A stretch of 64,000 bases of DNA from Paenibacillus sp. FSL H3-0469 (GCF_038051945.1 NZ_CP150302.1:2666001-2730000), one strand, 5' to 3'. Positions 37,120 through 47,810 are shown, counted from the first letter of the stretch. The notes: generated by a model not told the origin, from the sequence alone. Program-made: numbers and translations.

Positions 37120-39135
37120 ATGCCAACACCGAAAAAAACCCGAAAGCACCTATTCCGTATCACGAAGCTCAGAACTGAACTGATGCTGCTTATCATTACA
37201 GCTATTGTGCTGCCCTCGCTGGCTCTGGTGGCCATATCGACACAAACTTCAGAATCGGCGCTGCGCTCCAAAATGGAAGACACGACACGTTCAAGCATCC
37301 ACCTCCTGGATAAAACATTGTCGCAGCTGATCCTGCTGGAGAGTGCCGCAGTGAATGAGCTGGCGTACGAGATGAGCAGCACCGGGCTTACGAACCATTC
37401 TCCACAGCTGCGCAAGCTGATCGACAACTTCAAACTCGAGCATCCTGAAGTAGATATCGTGGCAATAGGCAACGAGGACGGGAAATACATGTTCGCGCCG
37501 GATTCCAAGCTGGACAATTATGATCCCCGGATTCGCGACTGGTATATAGATGCACTTAAGACCCCGGAGACAACATCGGTGATCGATCCTATTTTCTCCA
37601 AAGTCACGAACAGCTACATTCTGCCGGTCTCCAAGGCTTTTCCGGACGGTAAGGGTGTGGTTACGATCAGCATCAGTATGAAGGAGCTTATGGAGCTGGC
37701 GAAGAATGTCAGCCTGGGCGATAGCGGATATGTCTTCATCCTGGACGGCAATAACAAGGTGATCTACCACCCTGCCCTAGAGATTGCTTCAGAAGCCACA
37801 GGCGCAATGACGGCTGGAACCAAGCAAGGTCCGGCGGGTAAAATCTCCTACAAGGATGCGGCAGCCGATACGCAAATGGACGGGTACTACATTACCAATG
37901 AGCTGACCGGCTTCACCTTGGCCGGAGTGCTTCCGGAGAGTGAATATACGAAGGCGGTCTACCCGATTCTGTACAAATCAGCTATCGTTCTCGTGATCGC
38001 GCTGCTGCTTGCTGCAGTGATTACCTTCCTCATTATCCGCCGGATTACCGGGCCGGTAGAACGCCTGAACCGTTCGGCCAAGCGGGTAAGCGAAGGACAT
38101 CTGGATGAATTCGTCCAGACCAGCCGCAGGGATGAGATCGGTCAGCTTGCCGGCAATTACAATGAAATGGTCTCTTCACTGCGCACCATGGTACAGGAGG
38201 TTGCCGAGACCTCCGGCCAGCTCGCCGCTGCCAGTGAACAGCTCACAGCCAGTACGGCTGAGAACAGCAAAGCAGTCGAGTATGTGACGGAGCTGGTGGA
38301 GGAATCCACCAGGGGCGTGGAGACCCAGGCGTATGCTTCCGCCGAAGTCGCTACAACGATGGAGGAGATGTCCACTGGTATCCAGAAAATCGCTTCCGCT
38401 TCAGAAGCAATTGTGAGTGCCGCTATACTTACGGAAACGGATGTCGCAACCGGCAGCTCCAGAATGCAGGAGGCGCTACAGCAGATGAAAACGATCCGCG
38501 AATCGGTGCAGCAGTCCGGCACCCTGATCGCTGAGCTTAACGGCTTAAGCACCCGGGTGGCAGAGACCAGCACGGCGATCTCCGCCATTGCCAAGCAGAC
38601 CAACCTCCTGTCGCTGAATGCCGGCATCGAAGCGGCCCGGGCCGGAGAACACGGCAGAGGCTTCGCCGTGGTTGCCGGTGAAGTGCGCAAGCTATCGGAG
38701 GCCACGAATAGCAGTGCCGGACAGATTCAGGAGACCATCTCTGAGATGGTAGGCCTGATCGCCAGCGCTTATGATGTGATGAAGCATAAGGTGGTAGAGG
38801 ATGTGGAGCAGGGCATGGCGCTTACCGTGGAGGCGAGCGAAGCCTTCCGGCAGATTGAGCAGTCCACCCGGCAGGTCGGCGAGCAGATCCATGAGGTCTC
38901 GGCCATTACAGAGCAAATGTCGGCCAGCAGCTCCGAAGTAGCCGCCTCCGTCCAGGAGATGGCCACCATCGCCCGGGCAGCGCTCGACTCCTTCCAGAGC
39001 GTAACCGCAGCTACTGAGGAGCAGCTTGCTTCGATGGAGGAAATCACATCCTCCTCTGCGGCGCTCTCCGGCATGGCTGCGGATATGCAGGGACAGGTGG
39101 AGCGGTTCCAGTTCGATGCGAAGGGTAAGGCTTAA
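37120..39135 (+). CDS. Methyl-accepting chemotaxis protein with dCache amino-acid-type sensor
   Basis: A 671-residue receptor. ATG at 37120 has GGAGG upstream. Membrane spans lie at about 20-41 and 285-308, with an extracytoplasmic dCache_1 sensor between. The sensor contains [10 protein letters not shown] followed by a later [11 protein letters not shown]. This matches the Y-x4-R-x-W-Y ... D signature that binds the amino and carboxyl groups of amino acids in this receptor class. A HAMP linker and the signalling coiled coil follow, with the tip [20 protein letters not shown] near 489-509. It drives CheA/CheW signalling. The likely ligand class is amino acids; no single one can be named. Confidence 0.93.
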   Translation: MPTPKKTRKHLFRITKLRTELMLLIITAIVLPSLALVAISTQTSESALRSKMEDTTRSSIHLLDKTLSQLILLESAAVNELAYEMSSTGLTNHSPQLRKLIDNFKLEHPEVDIVAIGNEDGKYMFAPDSKLDNYDPRIRDWYIDALKTPETTSVIDPIFSKVTNSYILPVSKAFPDGKGVVTISISMKELMELAKNVSLGDSGYVFILDGNNKVIYHPALEIASEATGAMTAGTKQGPAGKISYKDAAADTQMDGYYITNELTGFTLAGVLPESEYTKAVYPILYKSAIVLVIALLLAAVITFLIIRRITGPVERLNRSAKRVSEGHLDEFVQTSRRDEIGQLAGNYNEMVSSLRTMVQEVAETSGQLAAASEQLTASTAENSKAVEYVTELVEESTRGVETQAYASAEVATTMEEMSTGIQKIASASEAIVSAAILTETDVATGSSRMQEALQQMKTIRESVQQSGTLIAELNGLSTRVAETSTAISAIAKQTNLLSLNAGIEAARAGEHGRGFAVVAGEVRKLSEATNSSAGQIQETISEMVGLIASAYDVMKHKVVEDVEQGMALTVEASEAFRQIEQSTRQVGEQIHEVSAITEQMSASSSEVAASVQEMATIARAALDSFQSVTAATEEQLASMEEITSSSAALSGMAADMQGQVERFQFDAKGKA

Positions 39136-39159
39136 TAATACAGAAGCGCCCCAAAATGC

Positions 39160-39200
39160 AAAGCAGCGATCCTCCAATAAAGGAGAATCGCTGCTTTTTG
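39160..39200 (+). terminator. Terminator of the chemoreceptor gene
   Basis: AAAGCAGCGATCCTCC pairs with GGAGAATCGCTGCTTT, followed by TTTG. Confidence 0.85.
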
Positions 39201-39341
39201 TCTTCAATCAGGGAAACTCCGCCGATCGTTACGGACTGAGGAGCGCTTATTTGGGATGAAGGTCATGATTGGGCAAAGTTACGGACACCATGGACCTTAT
39301 CAGCCGATATTCCGCTCATAAGCATCGATTACAGAGACAAT

Positions 39342-39408
39342 AAAGGCGCTACAGTCCGTTACAGCTCCAAAAGTGGCGTTTTCCTGAAAATAAGGGCGCT
39401 ACAGTCCG
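39342..39408. repeat. Direct repeat in the intergenic region before helD
   Basis: GGCGCTACAGTCCG occurs twice, 50 bases apart, within a 328-base gene-free stretch (39201-39528). No hairpin or gene accounts for it. Confidence 0.7.
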
Positions 39409-39528
39409 CAAGGAGCTGCGCTCATTGGCGCATCTGTTTCGCCAAAGCGCCGAATCCATTTTACCGGATCGTAGCCGGATCGCCGCTGGTTGGGTCTCCC
39501 GCGACCGCTTGACGCTGTCTATTTTTGA

Positions 39529-41817
39529 CTATTGCACCTCTGCCTCCGGCCAGCCGGAGACGGTCTCCTCTGCGTTCAGTTGAACGTAAGGCGGTAATTC
39601 GCCGCCCCGCAGCAGCCACAGCTCATGCAGGGCACGCGTACAGCCCACATACATCAGCTTCGCATCCCAGGCCGCCGCTCCATAATGGTCACTGTCGGCA
39701 TCCGCCAGAATGACGGCATCGAACTCCAGTCCCTTGGACAAGTAGACGGGCAGAATCGACAATCCGCCGCGATATTCCGTGATGCTGCCGTCAATCAGAT
39801 GAAGATCCTCGAACTGCGTGGCGAGCTCGGCGTACAGCTCAGACGCTTCCCGCAGGCTGCGGGTCAATACCGCCACCGTACGGTATTCGCGCCCGGAGAG
39901 CTGCGCCAGCGCGCTCTTAACCGCGCTGAGCCGCTCGTCCCTGCCCACAGAAGCATCCGTATACCATACCGCTTCCTTACCCGCAGCCGCATCCGTGTAC
40001 CCTGCCGCTTCCTTACCCGCCGGAGCAGCCGCAGCCGTTCCCGGCAGCACATCCGCCTCATAGGAGATTAGCCGCACAGGATTTCCGCTGCGGAAGACCG
40101 GAACGGCCAGCAGCTCACTGCCTACGCCCGCAGACAGAATGCCGTTAGCGAACTCAATAATCTCCATCGTCGAGCGGTAGCTTCGGGTAAGTGCATGATA
40201 TGCCGTGTGTTCTTCAGCGAACAGCGTCTGCATCTCTCTCCACGCATGCACTCCCTTGTAGGCGTGAATGCCCTGCGACAGGTCACCCAGAATGGTGAAG
40301 GAATGTCCTTTCACATACAGATCCAGTACAGCAATCTGGAACGGGGAGAAATCCTGCGCTTCATCGATCACGATATGGTCAAACCGTTCGGTACCCTCAT
40401 TGCCGTTCAAAAGATAATGGATATACAGCAGCGGAGGAAGATCCTCCTCGCGCAGAATGCCCTTCTTCAGCTCCTTGACGGTCTCCTTCAGCACGGCAGG
40501 CGGAATCTCTTCCGGCGCTGCTGCCGGCCAGTCCTCCGGCACTTTCGCCGCCCGGAAGATCTGCTTATAGATGGCGAGCGGCTCGTACTTCGGCCACTTG
40601 GCGCTGTAAGCCTTCTCGCGTGCCGTGCCCTTCTTCTTGCGCTCCTTCAGCGCAGCCGCTGATGGACTCTTCTTAAGCTCCATCTCGATCCAGCGGTGAA
40701 GCCGCGCCATCACCCGCTCCTTGCGCTTCGCCGGAGGATACGGCGCATATTCCTCATTGTGCCAGCGCAGAATCACCTGGCGGCTCAGCACCGCCCCGTC
40801 CCAAGGGATGAAATCGCCCTCCGGCACAGCGCTGGTCTCCAGCAGCTTGACGCTGGATTCAATGACGCTCATCAGCACCGTTGATCCCTTGAAGCGCCCG
40901 GGGGTCTCTTCCGTGATGACCGGCATTGCTCCCGCCGTCTCGAACCAGCGGCTCATGACCTCCGAAGCATCCTGCTCCGGCAAGTCCACACCCAGTACCT
41001 CGGCCGCCCAGTCCGGGAACGTGCTCTGGGCAATATTGCCGACACCCAGCTCCGGCAGCACATCTGAAATATAGTCCAGGAACATCCGGTTCGGGGCGAA
41101 AATGATCATTTTCTCCGCCGAGACCTGCTCCTTGTATTGATACAATAAGAACGCCAGCCGGTGCAGCGCAACGGTGGTCTTACCGCTTCCCGCGACCCCC
41201 TGGATGATCAGCGCCGTGTTCTTGGCCGCCCGGATAATCTTGTCCTGCTCCTCCTGGATCGTGGAGACGATATCCCGCAGCCGGTTATCCTTGTTCTCCC
41301 CCAGCCGGTAGACCAGGAATTCATCCGATACCGCCGGTGCGTCGCTGTCACGGTTATACGTATCCGCCACCCGCTCCAGGATCTGCTTGCGAATCACGAC
41401 GTTGCGCTTGAGATAGACCAGCCCTTCGATAAGCCCCTCCGGCGCTTCATACGAGGCAGCCTCCGTTCCTCCGGTAAAAGAATAAAACAGGCTCGCCACC
41501 GGTGCCCGCCAGTCAATGACAAGCGGACGGTCGCTTACCTGCTCGCGGTCTACGCCGATTTTGCCGATATAAAGTGCCTTGCGGTCCTGCTCGTCATTGC
41601 CCTGAAAATCAAGCCGTCCGAAATAAGGCTCCTGCCTAAGCTTGGCAAGATCTTTGCGCTTCTGTTCCCTCGAATCCTCCAGCACCTGCTCGGTATAATC
41701 GTGTCCCGTGTACACCGGTGTTGAGCGCAGCCGCTCAAGGGTGGAGTCAATCTCTGTCAGCACGTGGTTCAGCCTGTCTTCTTCCTCTTGATAGGCACTT
41801 TGAAAGTTGTCTTCCAA
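39529..41817 (-). CDS. helD: HelD-type RNA polymerase recycling ATPase (UvrD-like superfamily 1)
   Basis: A 762-residue motor that pulls stalled RNA polymerase from nucleic acid in firmicutes. The N-terminal coiled-coil arm (YQEEEDRLNHVLTEID) reaches the polymerase secondary channel in HelD. Walker A is QGVAGSGKTTVALHR and the DEAQ box is VIDEAQDFSPFQ; the YVGCTRALHELWLL motif VI is near the C-terminus. The start is TTG with AGGAGG 9 bases upstream. A low-complexity insert near 595-625 holds two 12-residue repeats (AGKEAxxYTDAA). No operon partner. Confidence 0.9.
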   Translation of the reverse strand: MEDNFQSAYQEEEDRLNHVLTEIDSTLERLRSTPVYTGHDYTEQVLEDSREQKRKDLAKLRQEPYFGRLDFQGNDEQDRKALYIGKIGVDREQVSDRPLVIDWRAPVASLFYSFTGGTEAASYEAPEGLIEGLVYLKRNVVIRKQILERVADTYNRDSDAPAVSDEFLVYRLGENKDNRLRDIVSTIQEEQDKIIRAAKNTALIIQGVAGSGKTTVALHRLAFLLYQYKEQVSAEKMIIFAPNRMFLDYISDVLPELGVGNIAQSTFPDWAAEVLGVDLPEQDASEVMSRWFETAGAMPVITEETPGRFKGSTVLMSVIESSVKLLETSAVPEGDFIPWDGAVLSRQVILRWHNEEYAPYPPAKRKERVMARLHRWIEMELKKSPSAAALKERKKKGTAREKAYSAKWPKYEPLAIYKQIFRAAKVPEDWPAAAPEEIPPAVLKETVKELKKGILREEDLPPLLYIHYLLNGNEGTERFDHIVIDEAQDFSPFQIAVLDLYVKGHSFTILGDLSQGIHAYKGVHAWREMQTLFAEEHTAYHALTRSYRSTMEIIEFANGILSAGVGSELLAVPVFRSGNPVRLISYEADVLPGTAAAAPAGKEAAGYTDAAAGKEAVWYTDASVGRDERLSAVKSALAQLSGREYRTVAVLTRSLREASELYAELATQFEDLHLIDGSITEYRGGLSILPVYLSKGLEFDAVILADADSDHYGAAAWDAKLMYVGCTRALHELWLLRGGELPPYVQLNAEETVSGWPEAEVQ

Positions 41818-42007
41818 TTTCAGTTACCTCCTAAAAGTTATGCGGGCATTCGCTTCCTGAATCACTACGAGCATAACTCGCTTCGGAAGCATGCACCTTA
41901 AGTGATGTGAGCAGTCCATCTTATCACAACACGACAGGGAAAGCCATATATTTCTATCTGCGGACCAGTGGAAGGGAAACGCGCCGCTCCCACCTTCCGC
42001 TTTGCCG

Positions 42008-43309
42008 TTAGCCCATCAGCGCATGCAGCACGAAGTTCGCAATGAACAGTCCGGCAATGCCGTACAATGCCGGAGGAACCTCCTTGCCTTTGCCGGTTGC
42101 CAGCTTCACCAGCGGGTAGGTGATGAAGCCAAACGCCATGCCGTCCACGATGCTGTAGGTGAAGGGAATCATCACCATGACCAGGAAGGCCGGGAACAGC
42201 TCTGTCATGTCGCCGAGATCCATCTCGCGCACGCTCTGCACCATCAACCCGCCGATTACGATCAGAATCGGCGCAATCGCGCTGTCCGGCACATAAGCCA
42301 GCAGCGGGATGAACAGAAAGGTCGCGCCGAACAGCAGGCCGGTGACGAGTGAGGTTAAGCCGGAGCGGCCCCCTGCCGCAATTCCGGCCGTGGATTCAGC
42401 AGCGGCGACCACCGGGCTGCTGCCGAACAGACCTGCCGCGATGTTGGCGAGCGACAGCGCCCGCAGACTGCTTTTGAAGCGTTCCGGACGTCCTGCCATC
42501 AGCGTCTGGGAAGAGATCAGGCCGATATTCTCGAAGACTACAATCAGCAGCAGCAGGAAGACGGCAATCCAGAAGACAAGGCTGACGAATCCGCTCCAGT
42601 CCATACTGGCGAACACGCTGCCGTAACCAGTGAACACATGTCCAGGCTCGGTATTCTTCGGCGCATGGGCGGCTCCCAGCAGATAGGCAAGCCCTGTGCC
42701 CGCGAGCATACTGATCAACAGCCCGCCGCGTGTGCCGCGGATGAACAGCACCAGCGCCAGCAGCAGCGTCACCACTGAGGTAATGACCGCAGGATCACTG
42801 AAATGCCCGATGGCAACGAAGGTGGTGGCGTGGGCAATGACAATCCCGCTTTTTTGCAGGCCGATGAAGGTCAGGAACAGTCCGATGCCGACGGTGATCG
42901 CATGCTGCAGATTATGGGGAATCGCATCGCTGAGAATGCGGTAGAGCGAGGTGAAGGCCACAATGGCGAACAGTACCCCGGTTACCACCACCACCGCCAG
43001 CGCCTCACGCCAGTCCAGCTTCATAGAATGCACCAGCGTATAAGTGAAAAAGGCGTTGATCCCCATGCCCGGGACGACGATAATCGGCGTTTTGCCGCCA
43101 AAAGCCATCAGCAGGCAGCCCGTCACCGCTGTCAGCAGCGTGGCAACCATCCCGGCCCGCAGCGGCATGCCTGCATCTGCCAGGATCGCCGCGTTAACCA
43201 TTACAATATATACCGAAGCGAAATACGACAGGATACCGGCCGCCCACTCCTGCTTCCAGTTATCGCCCGGCTCCATTCCCACACTATTCCGCCAAATATT
43301 CGATTTCAT
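42008..43309 (-). CDS. NCS2 purine permease (AzgA/PbuG-type)
   Basis: A 433-residue permease with about 12-14 membrane spans. MNAAILADAG-type N-terminal sequence (VMVNAAILADAGMP), the VVPGMGINAFFTYTL block and the C-terminal GFITYPLVKLATGKG are typical of the AzgA branch, which imports guanine, hypoxanthine or adenine. The Bacillus homologues PbuG and PbuO are controlled by purine riboswitches. That consensus is not present here, although the leader contains a strong structured element. The gene follows tcdA on the same strand, after a terminator. Confidence 0.9.
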   Translation of the reverse strand: MKSNIWRNSVGMEPGDNWKQEWAAGILSYFASVYIVMVNAAILADAGMPLRAGMVATLLTAVTGCLLMAFGGKTPIIVVPGMGINAFFTYTLVHSMKLDWREALAVVVVTGVLFAIVAFTSLYRILSDAIPHNLQHAITVGIGLFLTFIGLQKSGIVIAHATTFVAIGHFSDPAVITSVVTLLLALVLFIRGTRGGLLISMLAGTGLAYLLGAAHAPKNTEPGHVFTGYGSVFASMDWSGFVSLVFWIAVFLLLLIVVFENIGLISSQTLMAGRPERFKSSLRALSLANIAAGLFGSSPVVAAAESTAGIAAGGRSGLTSLVTGLLFGATFLFIPLLAYVPDSAIAPILIVIGGLMVQSVREMDLGDMTELFPAFLVMVMIPFTYSIVDGMAFGFITYPLVKLATGKGKEVPPALYGIAGLFIANFVLHALMG

Positions 43310-43359
43310 GTAACAACCTCCACTTCAGTTCATCTCATGTGATGTTAAGTATCTCCCCA

Positions 43360-43450
43360 CAATACATACCGTAAAATAACCCCACAAAGTGCGGCTTTAG
43401 CTCCGAAGCCTATTCAGGTACTTTGCGGGGGGCCCCAATACATACCGTAA
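43360..43450 (-). promoter_or_regulatory. Structured leader of the purine permease, flanked by direct repeats
   Basis: CAATACATACCGTAA occurs at 43360-43374 and 43436-43450. Between them ACTTTGTGGGG pairs with CCCCGCAAAGT (43380-43390 and 43420-43430), with an inner GGCTT/AAGCC hairpin; on the minus strand the stem is followed by TTATTTTA, as in a terminator. It lies 70 bases before the permease start. It could be an attenuator or an unknown riboswitch. Confidence 0.5.
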
Positions 43451-43451
43451 T

Positions 43452-43490
43452 AAAAGGGCATATAGCCGGAAACCGGCTACATACCCTTTT
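43452..43490 (-). terminator. Terminator of the tcdA transcript
   Basis: A nearly perfect 18-base stem from AAAAGGGTATGTAGCCGG to its partner with a short loop, followed by TTTTATTA on the minus strand. Confidence 0.8.
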
Positions 43491-43502
43491 ACCTGATAGA
43501 AT

Positions 43503-44261
43503 TCATTCAAATGTAATGCCGCCCGTTGCGAGCAAATCCCGTACCGTTACACTGACCATAATCAGGCCGACTACAGGGGGTACAAAAGAAGTACTGGCCG
43601 GAGGCTGCTTCGCCTTGCGCCGGTCCGGCGCATTCGCAGGCACGATCTGCTCCGTCACATCTTCGCGCGGCTTCACAGGCTTCTCGGTGGAGAAGACCAC
43701 CTTCACGCCCTTCTTGATGCCTTCCTTGCGCAGTCTGGTGCGGATCACCCGGGCAATCGGGTCCATGGTGGTCTTGGAGATGTCGGCGACCTGGAAGCGG
43801 GTCGGGTCCATCTTGTTGGCCGCTCCCATGCTGGAGATCATTGGGATCTTCCGGGCCAGACACTCCTTGATCAGGTGAATCTTATAGATAATCGTATCCG
43901 AAGCGTCAATTACATAGTCCAGCTTGTATTTGAACAGTTCCTCATACGTCTCTTCGGTGTAGAACATATTCAGCGCAATCGCTTCGCAGTCCGGGTTGAT
44001 CAGCTTGATGCGGTCCACCATCAGATCGGTTTTGTTCTGGCCGATGGTCGTGGTCAGCGCATGAAGCTGGCGGTTGATGTTGGTAATATCCACCGAATCC
44101 TTATCAATCAGGATAATCCGGCCGATGCCTGTCCGGGCCAGCGCTTCCGCCGCCATGGCGCCGACTCCGCCGATCCCCAGCACAGCCACTGTGCTGTTTT
44201 TCATAATCTCCAGGCCCTCCGGCCCGATCGCCAGCTCCGTACGCGAGAACTGATTCAGCAT
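43503..44261 (-). CDS. tcdA: tRNA threonylcarbamoyladenosine dehydratase TcdA
   Basis: A 252-residue E1-like enzyme that closes t6A at position 37 of ANN-decoding tRNAs to the cyclic form, using ATP. The nucleotide site is LGIGGVGAMAAEALARTGIG and the Arg-finger region DITNINRQLHA follows; DYVIDASDTI marks the active-site zone. ATG at 44261 was chosen because GGAGG sits 8 bases upstream; the longer frame has no site. In Bacillus yrvM follows aspS, as here (76 bases after aspS), so it is probably on the hisS-aspS transcript. Confidence 0.92.
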   Translation of the reverse strand: MLNQFSRTELAIGPEGLEIMKNSTVAVLGIGGVGAMAAEALARTGIGRIILIDKDSVDITNINRQLHALTTTIGQNKTDLMVDRIKLINPDCEAIALNMFYTEETYEELFKYKLDYVIDASDTIIYKIHLIKECLARKIPMISSMGAANKMDPTRFQVADISKTTMDPIARVIRTRLRKEGIKKGVKVVFSTEKPVKPREDVTEQIVPANAPDRRKAKQPPASTSFVPPVVGLIMVSVTVRDLLATGGITFE

Positions 44262-44337
44262 GATGTCAGCCTCCTTGGGCAAGGCTTCCGGGACGTCACT
44301 CTGCTCTCCTGGTGCGCCCCGTCAGTCCATAGTTGAT

Positions 44338-46116
44338 TTATTTCTTTTCTTTTTCCGGTTTCGGTGCCAGCTTGATATGCAGCTGCTCCAGCTGTCCGGC
44401 ATCCACCGGAGACGGGGCATCCATCAGCAGGTCCGTTGCACTTGCCGTCTTAGGGAAGGCAATCGTCTCACGCAGATTCGTGCGGCCTGCCAGCAGCATA
44501 ATCAGACGGTCGAAGCCGAACGCGATGCCGCCATGCGGAGGCGTGCCGTATTCAAAGGCATCCATCAGATAGCCGAACTTCTCATAAGCCAGCTCCTGCG
44601 AGAAGCCTAGGGCATCGAACATTTTCTCCTGAACATCACGCTTGTAGATACGCTGGGAACCGCCGCCCACCTCGTATCCGTTAAGCACGATATCATAGGC
44701 TTGAGCACGGATTGCACCGGGATCAGTATCGAAGAGATGCAGGTCTTCATCCATCGGGCGGGTGAACGGGTGATGCTCGGCCACATAACGCTTCTGGTCT
44801 TCATCGTAGCCGAGCAGCGGGAATTCCGTTACCCAAGCGAATTTGAACACACTATCATCGATCAGACCAAGCTGACGGCCGATCTTCAGACGCAGGGCGC
44901 CAAGTACATCGGCTACCACCTTCTTGGTATCAGCGGAGAAGAGCAGCAGGTCGCCATCCTCGGCACCTGTGCGCTCCTTCACGGCAGCGATTTCTTCCTC
45001 GGAGAAGAACTTCACAATCGGTCCCTTGAACTCGCCGTCTTTGACCTGAATCCAGGCCAGACCCTTGGCGCCGTAACGGGCCGCGTATGGTCCAAGATCA
45101 TCAATCTCCTTACGGGTCCATGTGCCGCAGCCCTTAGCGTTCAGACATTTCACTTCTCCGCCCTTCTCAATCACGGAAGCGAACACCTTCACGCCGCTCT
45201 CAGCAACGATATCATTCATCTCTACCAGCTCCAGGCCAAACCGCAGGTCCGGCTTGTCGGAGCCGTATTTGCCGATCGCTTCGGCATACGTCAGACGCTG
45301 GAACGGAACAGCAACCTCAACACCGATCGTTTCCTTCAGCAGGCGCTGCATGAGCTTCTCCATCATCGCCAGCAGCTCATCCTGCGGCATGAACGAGGTC
45401 TCAATATCGAACTGCGTGAATTCCGGCTGGCGGTCAGCGCGCAGGTCTTCATCGCGGAAGCAACGGGCCATCTGGTAATAACGCTCGATGCCGCCAACCA
45501 TCAGCAGCTGCTTGTAGATCTGCGGCGATTGCGGAAGCGCGAAGAATTCGCCTTCATGCACACGGCTGGGCACGAGGTAGTCACGTGCGCCTTCCGGCGA
45601 GCTTTTGGTCAGGATCGGCGTCTCTACATCGATGAAGCCTTCATTGTCCAGGAAGTCACGGAAAATCTTCGCTGCCTTGGAACGGAGCAGCAGCGTCTTG
45701 TGCATCTCCGGACGGCGCAGGTCCAGGTAACGGTATTTCATGCGCAGAGATTCGTCTACTTCCACCCCGTCTTCGATGAAGAATGGAGGCGTCTTGGCCG
45801 CATTCAGCACTTCAATATCTGTAATCTGCACTTCGATCTCACCAGTCGGCAGGTTGCGGTTAATGGTCTCCTCATCACGCTTCACCACGGTACCTGTCAC
45901 GGACAGCACGTATTCACTGCGCACCTTATCGGCAATCTGCAGCGCTTCGCCGGAATAGTCAGGGTTGAAGACAATCTGTACAATCCCTGTACGGTCGCGC
46001 AGATCAATGAACAGCACGCCTCCAAGGTCACGGCGGGTCTGTACCCAGCCGTTCAATGTTACGGTCTCACCGATGCTCGCTGTTGTTAATTGTCCACAGT
46101 TATGGCTTCTGGTCAT
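44338..46116 (-). CDS. aspS: Aspartyl-tRNA synthetase
   Basis: A 592-residue class II synthetase. The N-terminal OB-fold ([21 protein letters not shown]) binds the anticodon. Motif 2 is near [20 protein letters not shown] and motif 3 is [17 protein letters not shown]; the GAD insertion domain of bacterial enzymes lies between (about 285-420). It charges tRNA-Asp. It follows hisS by 51 bases and shares the T-box-controlled transcript, as in Bacillus. Confidence 0.97.
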   Translation of the reverse strand: MTRSHNCGQLTTASIGETVTLNGWVQTRRDLGGVLFIDLRDRTGIVQIVFNPDYSGEALQIADKVRSEYVLSVTGTVVKRDEETINRNLPTGEIEVQITDIEVLNAAKTPPFFIEDGVEVDESLRMKYRYLDLRRPEMHKTLLLRSKAAKIFRDFLDNEGFIDVETPILTKSSPEGARDYLVPSRVHEGEFFALPQSPQIYKQLLMVGGIERYYQMARCFRDEDLRADRQPEFTQFDIETSFMPQDELLAMMEKLMQRLLKETIGVEVAVPFQRLTYAEAIGKYGSDKPDLRFGLELVEMNDIVAESGVKVFASVIEKGGEVKCLNAKGCGTWTRKEIDDLGPYAARYGAKGLAWIQVKDGEFKGPIVKFFSEEEIAAVKERTGAEDGDLLLFSADTKKVVADVLGALRLKIGRQLGLIDDSVFKFAWVTEFPLLGYDEDQKRYVAEHHPFTRPMDEDLHLFDTDPGAIRAQAYDIVLNGYEVGGGSQRIYKRDVQEKMFDALGFSQELAYEKFGYLMDAFEYGTPPHGGIAFGFDRLIMLLAGRTNLRETIAFPKTASATDLLMDAPSPVDAGQLEQLHIKLAPKPEKEKK

Positions 46117-46167
46117 CTTTTATCCTACCCCTTCATGATTGAAATTACCTATACTCGCTAAAGTTGC

Positions 46168-47427
46168 TTAATTCTGAATCAGCGCCTGGGCCAGCTCGTC
46201 CAGCTTCACCGTCCGCTGCTCGCCGGTCTCCATTGACTTCAGTGCGATGACGCCGCTATTCAGCTCGTCTTCACCGAGAATCGCCGTATACCGGGCTGAC
46301 ATGCGGTCCGCCGACTTCATCTGCGCCTTCATCTTGCGCCCCAGGTAATCGCGCTCCGCAGAGAAGCCCAGGCTGCGCAGACGGAACAGCTGCTTCGTAA
46401 TCTCCAGATCTGCTGCTTCGCCAAGTGCAACGAAGTACACATCCAGCGGCTTCGCCGCTTCCAGCTCGACACCCTGATTCTCCAGAATCAGCAGAATCCG
46501 CTCCAGACCAATCCCGAACCCGATACCCGGCTGATCTGGTCCGCCGATCTCCTCGACCAGACCGTTATACCGGCCGCCGCCGCCCACCGTGTCAATGGAG
46601 CCAATGCCTGCCGCTTTATACTCAAACGCCGTATGCGTGTAATAATCAAGGCCGCGTACCAGACGGGGGTTGATGCTGTACTCCACACCCATCACATCCA
46701 GGTGTCCCTTCACCTTCGCAAAATGCTCTGTACACTCTTCATCCAGACTGTCCAGAATAGAGGGCGCTCCGCCAAACTTGTCCTGATCCACCTTGCAGTC
46801 CAGCACGCGCAGCGGGTTGCGTTCCATCCGGCGCTGGCAGTCGCTGCACAGGCTCGCTCTCATCGGTCTCAGGAAATCCAGCAGCTTCTCGCGGTAAGCC
46901 GCACGGCTCGGCGCATTGCCGACCGAGTTCAGCTCTACCCGCACATCCTTCAGCCCCAGATCAATGTAGAACTGGTACCCCAGCGAGATGACTTCAGCAT
47001 CAATCGCCGGGTCCACCGCGCCGAAGGCTTCGATGCCGAACTGATGGAACTGGCGGTATCTGCCGGCCTGCGGACGTTCATAACGGAACATCGGTCCGAT
47101 GTAATACAGCTTGCTGACATCCGGCTCCCCGTATAGCTTGTTCTGGACATACGCGCGTACCACGCCTGCTGTCCCTTCGGGACGAAGCGCCAGATCGCGG
47201 TCGCCCTTGTCCTTGAAGGTATACATCTCACCTTCTACAATATCCGTTGTTTCACCGACTCCGCGCTCGAACAGCCCGGTGTGCTCGAACAGCGGGGTAC
47301 GGATCTCCCGGTAATTGAAGCGGCGGCACAGCTCTCTTGCCTTGGCCTCCACTACCTGCCATTTCTCTACTGCACCCGGAAGTACATCCTGCGTACCTGT
47401 AGGTTTCTCGAATCTTTCTTTAGCCAC
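46168..47427 (-). CDS. hisS: Histidyl-tRNA synthetase
   Basis: A 419-residue class II synthetase that charges tRNA-His. Motif 2 is MFRYERPQAGRYRQFHQFG, the histidine-specific LVRGLDYYTHTAFE is near 255-270, and motif 3 GIGFGIGLERILLIL is near 308. The C-terminal anticodon domain follows. The start is GTG with a strong AGGAGG site. It is the first gene after the T-box leader. Confidence 0.97.
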   Translation of the reverse strand: MAKERFEKPTGTQDVLPGAVEKWQVVEAKARELCRRFNYREIRTPLFEHTGLFERGVGETTDIVEGEMYTFKDKGDRDLALRPEGTAGVVRAYVQNKLYGEPDVSKLYYIGPMFRYERPQAGRYRQFHQFGIEAFGAVDPAIDAEVISLGYQFYIDLGLKDVRVELNSVGNAPSRAAYREKLLDFLRPMRASLCSDCQRRMERNPLRVLDCKVDQDKFGGAPSILDSLDEECTEHFAKVKGHLDVMGVEYSINPRLVRGLDYYTHTAFEYKAAGIGSIDTVGGGGRYNGLVEEIGGPDQPGIGFGIGLERILLILENQGVELEAAKPLDVYFVALGEAADLEITKQLFRLRSLGFSAERDYLGRKMKAQMKSADRMSARYTAILGEDELNSGVIALKSMETGEQRTVKLDELAQALIQN

Positions 47428-47464
47428 AGTCTATCCCTCCTGAAAATAACCCCTAAAAACAGCA

Positions 47465-47810
47465 AAAAATCCCTCATCCCTGTTCAATTACAACAGGGAC
47501 GAGGGATTATCATAACCAATAATTCACCCGTGGTACCACCCACATTCCGGGCTCCATGCAACTTGCTCTGCATAAGCTCCGCTCTAAGCGGTTAACGCCC
47601 GCCTACGCGCATTCGGCTACTGACTGAAGGCTCTAATGCTGCCTGCGTTCGCCGTGCGTTCTCGGGGAGGTCATTCGTCCGTTCATCAACAGAATCCTTA
47701 CAGCCGTGCGGATCAGCGGGTGGTGGTCCTCCTTAACTGGACGACAGCCATGATCTGCGGGATTCCTCTCTGGGGTTGTGGGTTACGGATTACTTGGTCC
47801 CGTCATCAAA
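47465..47810 (-). promoter_or_regulatory. T-box leader upstream of hisS-aspS
   Basis: The conserved T-box sequence TGGGTGGTACCACGGG is at about 47527-47546 on the minus strand. Further upstream are an AGTA motif and an AGAGAGG motif in a long Stem I zone. Downstream, CCCTCGTCCCTGTTG pairs with its complement to form a terminator (47465-47505) followed by TTTTTT. Uncharged tRNA-His would stabilise the antiterminator. His CAC triplets are present in the specifier region, but I did not fold the stem. Confidence 0.9.

Noticed and set aside
43310-43500. Purine riboswitch in front of the NCS2 permease
   Set aside because: The conserved junction words of the purine riboswitch, such as GGATATGG and the CCGTAAA-type loop in the correct arrangement, could not be assembled into a fold.
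44701-46089. Plus-strand frame of 462 residues
   Set aside because: Antisense shadow of aspS.
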